A stretch of DNA of 64,000 nt from Dendrocalamus latiflorus (Eukaryota > Streptophyta > Magnoliopsida > Poales > Poaceae), in the NCBI GenBank assembly GCA_017311315.1, contig CM029658.1, positions 34,387,327 to 34,451,326 on the forward strand, written 5' to 3'. The notes under the pieces were generated by a model. The model had not been told where the DNA came from and did not search any database. It was given only the letters and a program-made list of their open reading frames with translations. Of the stretch, positions 59,823 through 64,000 are shown one piece after another. The translations under genes and the position numbers were made by a program. Within the stretch, counting starts at the first letter, position 1, and every line of letters starts with the position of its first letter.

Positions 59823-60160
59823 TCTGTGGCAATCAATAGTGTGGTATGCCGTGGTGGCTCACGTTGGTGAGCTATGGTGCAACTGTTACCATGACGAGCA
59901 CCTTGGTGTCGATGGCTGCACTTTGAGCCCTTGCAAGAGATGTGCTTTCTCAGTTGCAGGTTGTTGTGGCCCTTCATGCCTTTGTTTTTATCCTTCTCTC
60001 TCAAGCATTGTGCACTTATGATCCTGTTTTGGCTAGCTTCATAACAAGTTCAAAGCTTTAGCATTAGTTCGTGGGGGTGTGTTGTCCTTCCCTTGGCTGC
60101 GGAGTGTGTTTTTGCATGCATAGAAGCTGGCCAGTGCTTGGTGGCGTGCTAGCCGGTGTT
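59777..60160 (+). repeat. Direct repeat, copy 1
   Basis: GACTATCCTAGTTGTTCAGA...GCTAGCCGGTGTT recurs at 60494-60825. Copy 1 has about 50 extra bases (60012-60060). The first 235 bp are almost identical in both. Neither encodes anything I recognise. Confidence 0.75.
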
Positions 60161-60493
60161 TATCTCTGAAAAAGCTGCTGTGAGCTGTGGGCTGTGGAAA
60201 AGCTGTTGTAGGTTGTGGGCTGTGGAAAAGTTGTAAGCTGTTTGGTTCAAACAAGTATAAAACTTACCTGCTATCTCTATTTTCCTTGAAACAACTGTGA
60301 AACATCTCTCTATTTTCACCATTTCAAAAAGCAGAAAGCCAAAAGCCAAAAGCAGGGTCCAAGGTGCTTTCAAAACTGTACTACCCAAAAGTAGCTGCTT
60401 CTGAAAAGACAGCTTCTGATTTCCACCCCTTTGGTTGGCTTTTGACTTTTTGGAAGCAAAAGCAGCTCCCAAAAGCTCAACCAAAGGCACCCT
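60161..60493. repeat. Spacer between the direct repeats, MITE-like
   Basis: This is rich in AAAAGCTG/CAGCTTTT units (GCTGTGGAAAAGCTGTTG; CAAAAGCAGCTCCCAAAAGC), as in several plant MITEs. Clear ends and a target duplication were not found. Confidence 0.4.
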
Positions 60494-60825
60494 ATGACTA
60501 TCCTAGTTGTTCAGATTTAGTCCCTTCTCTCTCTTTTTAGGCTCTGTGGCAATCAATAGTGTGGTGTGCCGTGGTGGCTCACGTTGGTGAGCTATGGTGC
60601 AACTGTTACCATGACGAGCACCTTGGTGTCGATGGCTGCACTTTGAGCCCTTGCAAGAGATGTGCTTTCTCAGTTGCAGGTTGTTGTGGCCCTTCATGCC
60701 TTTGTTTTTATCCTTCTCTCTCAAGCATTAGTTCATGGGGGTGTATTGTCCTTCCCTTGGCTGCGGAGTGTGTTTTTGCATGCATAAAAGCTGGCCAGTG
60801 CTTGGTGCCGTGCTAGCCGGTGTTT
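60494..60825 (+). repeat. Direct repeat, copy 2
   Basis: Second copy of 59777-60160 without the internal extra segment. Confidence 0.75.
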
Positions 60826-60908
60826 GCCTCTAACCTTCGTGTTAGGCTGCTTAGCCAGAGGGCTCCCTGTTTGGATCGGAGTTTGTACCTCTTTCATTTT
60901 ACTCCTGC

Positions 60909-61172
60909 TTTATCGAAAGAGCAATTTTACCATCCTTGAGGGGGAAGAGGTACCAAATTTGAGCCGTTGATCATACTGATCGGACGGCTGAGATTTGACA
61001 GTACCTAGTGGTACCGGACGTGAGGTACCAAGAGGTACCAAGGTACCAAAAGGTACCAAATTTGAGCCGTTGATCACACTGATTGAACGGCTGGATCTAA
61101 TTTGGTACCTCTTGGTACCTTGTACCTCTTGGTACCTCCTCAAGGATAGGAAAACTGCTCTTATCGAAATAA
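60909..61172. mobile_element. Foldback/MITE-like element with GGTACC repeats
   Basis: The sides TTATCGAAAGAGCAATTTTA..CCATCCTTGAGG and CCTCAAGGATAGG..AAAACTGCTCTTATCGAAAT are inverted over about 35-40 bp with some mismatches. Within are many GGTACCAAGAGGTACC-type palindromes and two copies of AAATTTGAGCCGTTGATCA. No coding capacity. The target duplication is unclear. Confidence 0.6.
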
Positions 61173-61454
61173 TGGGTAGTTCGTCAGGCTGTTTGTTTCA
61201 AAAAGCCTTGAGAACTGCCCTTGCAATGCAGGTTACATTAGTTGTTTCTTTCTGGAAATCATTTGGGGGAGTCATCAGTTTTTTTGCCCTTGAACATAAC
61301 AATTACCGCAACATCAACACTTCATGCTACAGTATGTAAGAAACTGATTTTTGGCATAACAGAACACAGGTAACAAGCAGAGAAGCAAGTTGGGAAAACG
61401 AAGCGTAATAGAAGGAATTGCTTTGCTCTTGACTCAGTTGTGGATGTCAGGAAG

Positions 61455-61682
61455 AGTACTGCAGGACAATAGGAAAGAAATGGATTCTGGTAGTGATCAT
61501 ACAGGAACATTTCTTAGTTGTGAGGTCTCAAAAAAGACATTTTTTAGCTTTCCCTAATTTTAAGTGGCATATAACAGTATATCTTTCTTTCTCACAACAT
61601 AATAAACTTATCAAGTATAAGTAAATTTTCAAGTGTAAATGTATAATCAGCTCAAGTGGCACTCATTTTCACCTCTATGTAA
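61455..61682 (+). repeat. Paralogous intron segment of copy C
   Basis: Begins GTACTGCAGGA and matches 20951-21178 upstream of exon 2 of the main copy, closely enough to align by eye throughout. Confidence 0.8.
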
Positions 61683-61976
61683 ACAACTGGTTTATAAGCA
61701 TCGATTGCGGCTTTCCCATTGGCTCTAGCTCCGTGGATGAAAAGACAAATATCACATATGTTTCAGACGATGGGTACAGAGACACAGGAGAAAACCACAA
61801 CATTGCTTCAGAATAACAAGGTGCTGAACAATTCAAGTCAGGTTTAAATCTAAGAAGTTTTCCTACTGGAGGTCGAAATTGCTACATATTTTCTTCTGTC
61901 ATGGAAGACCAGAAGTATCTTATAAGAGCAATGTTCATGTACGGGAACTATGACAACAAAAGGCAGAATCATATTA

Positions 61977-62216
61977 GGCCCTGTTCTTTACGGTTTCTAA
62001 AAACGGCTTTTGACTTTTGTTACAGTACCTAACTTTCAAACAGAATATTTTCTTAAGACGAGGTCTACAAGTTAATTGTAGTATATGTTAAAAGCCTAAC
62101 ATCTGTATCAACCAAAATCGCAAGCGAGGATCTCTCTCCGTAATTTCTATCGCAAACAGCTAAAATTCAAAAATTTCAGCCAAAAGTCATAAGCCGCAGC
62201 CATATCAAACAGGCCC
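61977..62216. mobile_element. Tourist/Harbinger-like MITE inside the Malectin-like exon
   Basis: 240 bp starting GGCCCTGTTCTTTACGG and ending ATCAAACAGGCCC, flanked by TTA on both sides (61974-61976 and 62217-62219). The main copy has an uninterrupted ATTAGCTCACC at the same place, which confirms the insertion point. The ends are imperfectly inverted. Confidence 0.8.
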
Positions 62217-62424
62217 TTAGCTCACCATTGGTCTTTGACAATTATATTAAGCTTGACTTCTGGAATCAAGTCAGTATCACTAGTGCAGCCATGACATACA
62301 CGTCTGAGGCAATCGTTGTGGCCACGATGAACTCAATGTCAGTTTGCTTGACTGATAATGGAAAAGGATCTCCTTTCATATCATCACTAGAAATGAGTCC
62401 AATGGAGAGTTCAATTTATCCAGG

Positions 62425-63452
62425 TACTGTAGCGAAATAATAAAAGCGAGATGTTGCTTTCGTTCTGAACCAGGCCTGTGCTAGTTATTGATTCATGTGC
62501 TGCCCATTGCCCAACCATGAATAGATAAAATTGTATTGACGCCGTGAGCTCTTCACGTGACCATGATGCCGGGCGAGGACTTGTGGGAAAACCAGCCGAC
62601 AGGCGACAGCCAGGAGAGCGTGTGGCGGCCGGATGACCACCAGTTCGTGAACGGCGAAGCGCGTCCCGACGCACACGCGAGCAGCAAAAACCACGCGAAG
62701 AAACGAAGAGATGCGCTGCCGTCGCCGTGAGGAAATCTCGTGTGGGCGCGCACGAGACCGTGATGCCACGCTGACAGAGGATGTGGGGAGACGCCGCCGA
62801 CGAAAAGCGCCGCTAATTTTTCTTCTCCGAATTAGATTTAAACTTTATTTTTCAATAATGTTTATGGCTACAAAATACGCTTATAGCACGCCTCAAAACT
62901 CTAGTACAAAAATAAAGCCCCGAGGTTAGCCTTCAATCATGTCACTATTTATAGTCTAGGACCCAAAATTGGGTTTATCATAAGCGCACACGTTCTAATC
63001 CGATTCTAGCAAATAAGAGATCCGAAACTCTTTCTAACACGGGTTTTTCAAAATTCTAATTTTTCCAACTGGTCATATGTCTAAGCCTCTAAGATTGCAC
63101 CTCCCGTAGCTTCTCTACGCATCATCTACTTTTGATCTCCATGTACCCAAGCATGAGCTCGACCATTTCGTGACATCCTCGACCACCTGAATCTCGGATC
63201 TCCCCATTCTATTCTTGGACCACCTCATCATCGACCACAATCGTCTCCATGATCAACCTACATATGCAAGACCAAAGAACGTTTTTCGGCATAAGTTCTC
63301 TCCAACTTGACCAATATTAGTCCACACACACATAACACATCATAAGTGATATCATAATCAATGTTGTCAATTATTTATCATTTACATTATCAATTATTCA
63401 TCATAAAAAATCCTAGACTTAGCCATATGGTATAACATATTTCCATGACCAG
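62425..63452. other. Intron or inserted sequence in copy C
   Basis: This differs from the main copy, which lacks most of it. A GC-rich block at 62560-62810 and a segment TTTATGGCTACAAAATACGC (62860) are not recognised. It ends with the acceptor CCATGACCAG shared with the main copy. Confidence 0.45.
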
Positions 63453-63716
63453 GTACCCAAATGATCCCTATGATCGTCTTTGGTGGCCGTCGCAAGATAC
63501 CTCTGGATGAACATTTCCACAACGAGCAGCATTAGCCGCTACACAAATGACGTCTTTGAGGTGCCAATTGCTATACTCAAGATGACCGTCACCACGTCGT
63601 CCACCTCTAAAGCTCTGAAATTGTCATGGGCCGCTCCAACCGGCTAGGCTGTGGCACCAGGATACTTGCTCATTGTACACTTTACTGACTTCCAGCAGAA
63701 GCAGCTATGTGAGTTC

Positions 63717-64000
63717 ATCCTCTTAGGCGTTTGTGGCCTCACGGAGGACAACCATCTGCAAAGCACGTGATAGGGCCACCGTCTAAAATACACAAACACA
63801 CACCAGATAAGACACCATGACCAAATAAGGATGTGTATGTATTGCGAGAGAATATACCTTCTCGCAAGCCTCTGCGGTGCCAAAGAGCAACTTTGTCCCG
63901 CATGATTGCAGCACCCTCCAATCTAGAGACACATCGATGCAGTCCACGGTGGCTCACATGGCACAAAGAGCATCCGAGTGGGGAATAAAGTTGCCAAGAA
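63717..64000. other. Unrecognised sequence at the window end
   Basis: It replaces the expected continuation of the Malectin-like exon after GAGTT. The minus strand stays open for about 75 codons in two frames, without a family I recognise. It may be another insertion or a rearranged gene fragment. Confidence 0.3.

Larger units (their letters stand above)
61683..63716 (+). pseudogene. Second Malectin-like receptor-kinase copy, partial and broken
   Basis: The Malectin-like exon 2 spans 61683-61976 and 62220-62424, split by a MITE. It reads FISIDCGFPIGSSSVDEKTN, then a TAA at 61814-61816, then later YLIRAMFMYGNYDNKRQ, KLDFWNQVSITSA and FISSLEMSPMESSIYPG. The acceptor AG of the main copy (TGTAG) is TGTAA here. 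The exon 3 equivalent starts at 63453 (YPNDPYDRLWWPSQDTSG), has a 4-nt loss before the WMNIST block and a Trp-to-stop change (GGCTAGGCT) near 63645. Similarity stops at about 63716. Exon 1 and any kinase part are not in the window. Its lesions differ from those of the main copy. Confidence 0.82.

Noticed and set aside
59839..60021. A Cys-rich 60-codon open frame, also at 60559-60816, as a possible secreted peptide gene
   Set aside because: No signal peptide and no regular Cys spacing; the two copies arise from a local DNA duplication and differ in frame at the end.
1..64000. Search for tRNA genes
   Set aside because: Only primer-binding sites complementary to tRNA-Met were found; no cloverleaf sequence was recognised.

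Overview
The window looks like nuclear DNA of a grass (Poaceae). The evidence is its split genes, plant-type CACTA, PIF/Harbinger, hAT, Copia, Gypsy and LINE elements, a plastid rRNA fragment lying in the nucleus, and a receptor kinase of the plant Malectin-like/LRR family. I cannot name the species. All calls come from reading the sequence by eye; no database search was run.

Layout. 1-2061 is non-coding and includes a decayed LTR-element edge with a tRNA-Met-type primer site. 2062-7188 is an old CACTA transposon with a Ulp1-like (C48) protease remnant. 7681-10069 is an eight-exon serine carboxypeptidase-like gene whose structure is good apart from two single-base insertions. 11372-15708 is a complete PIF/Harbinger transposon with transposase and Myb/SANT-like genes that both look open. 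From 15.8 kb to the window end lies a cluster of Malectin-like/LRR receptor-kinase sequences: an orphan first exon (15825), one nearly full but broken gene (17191-57647), and a second, partial broken copy (61683-63716).

The main result is that the ectodomain exons (17191-22700) and the LRR/transmembrane/kinase exons (50963-57647) belong to one gene. Exon phases match exactly across a 28.3 kb intron. The intron was about 0.9 kb before a LINE entered it (23300-50642, 13-bp target duplication AACTAAATAAGAT). The LINE was then hit by a Copia element (27853-49236, duplication TTTCC). The Copia in turn received a 3.84 kb solo LTR (30865-34704, duplication ATAGG) and a very young Gypsy element (35946-46082, duplication CCATC) that carries only gag. 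A hAT MITE and a 1.6 kb AT-rich element also sit in the LINE. The kinase half holds its own short non-autonomous LTR element (54319-56413, duplication GAAAC) and a LINE tail.

The receptor gene is a pseudogene: it has an in-frame stop, a 1-nt deletion, an 8-nt duplication, a probable lost splice donor and a 35-nt deletion with TGCAC microhomology. Its kinase catalytic motifs survive. I found no clearly new kind of biological system. The points most worth a second look are the phase-consistent giant intron with its readable insertion order, the gag-only Gypsy element with almost identical 3.45 kb LTRs, and the seemingly intact PIF/Harbinger element.
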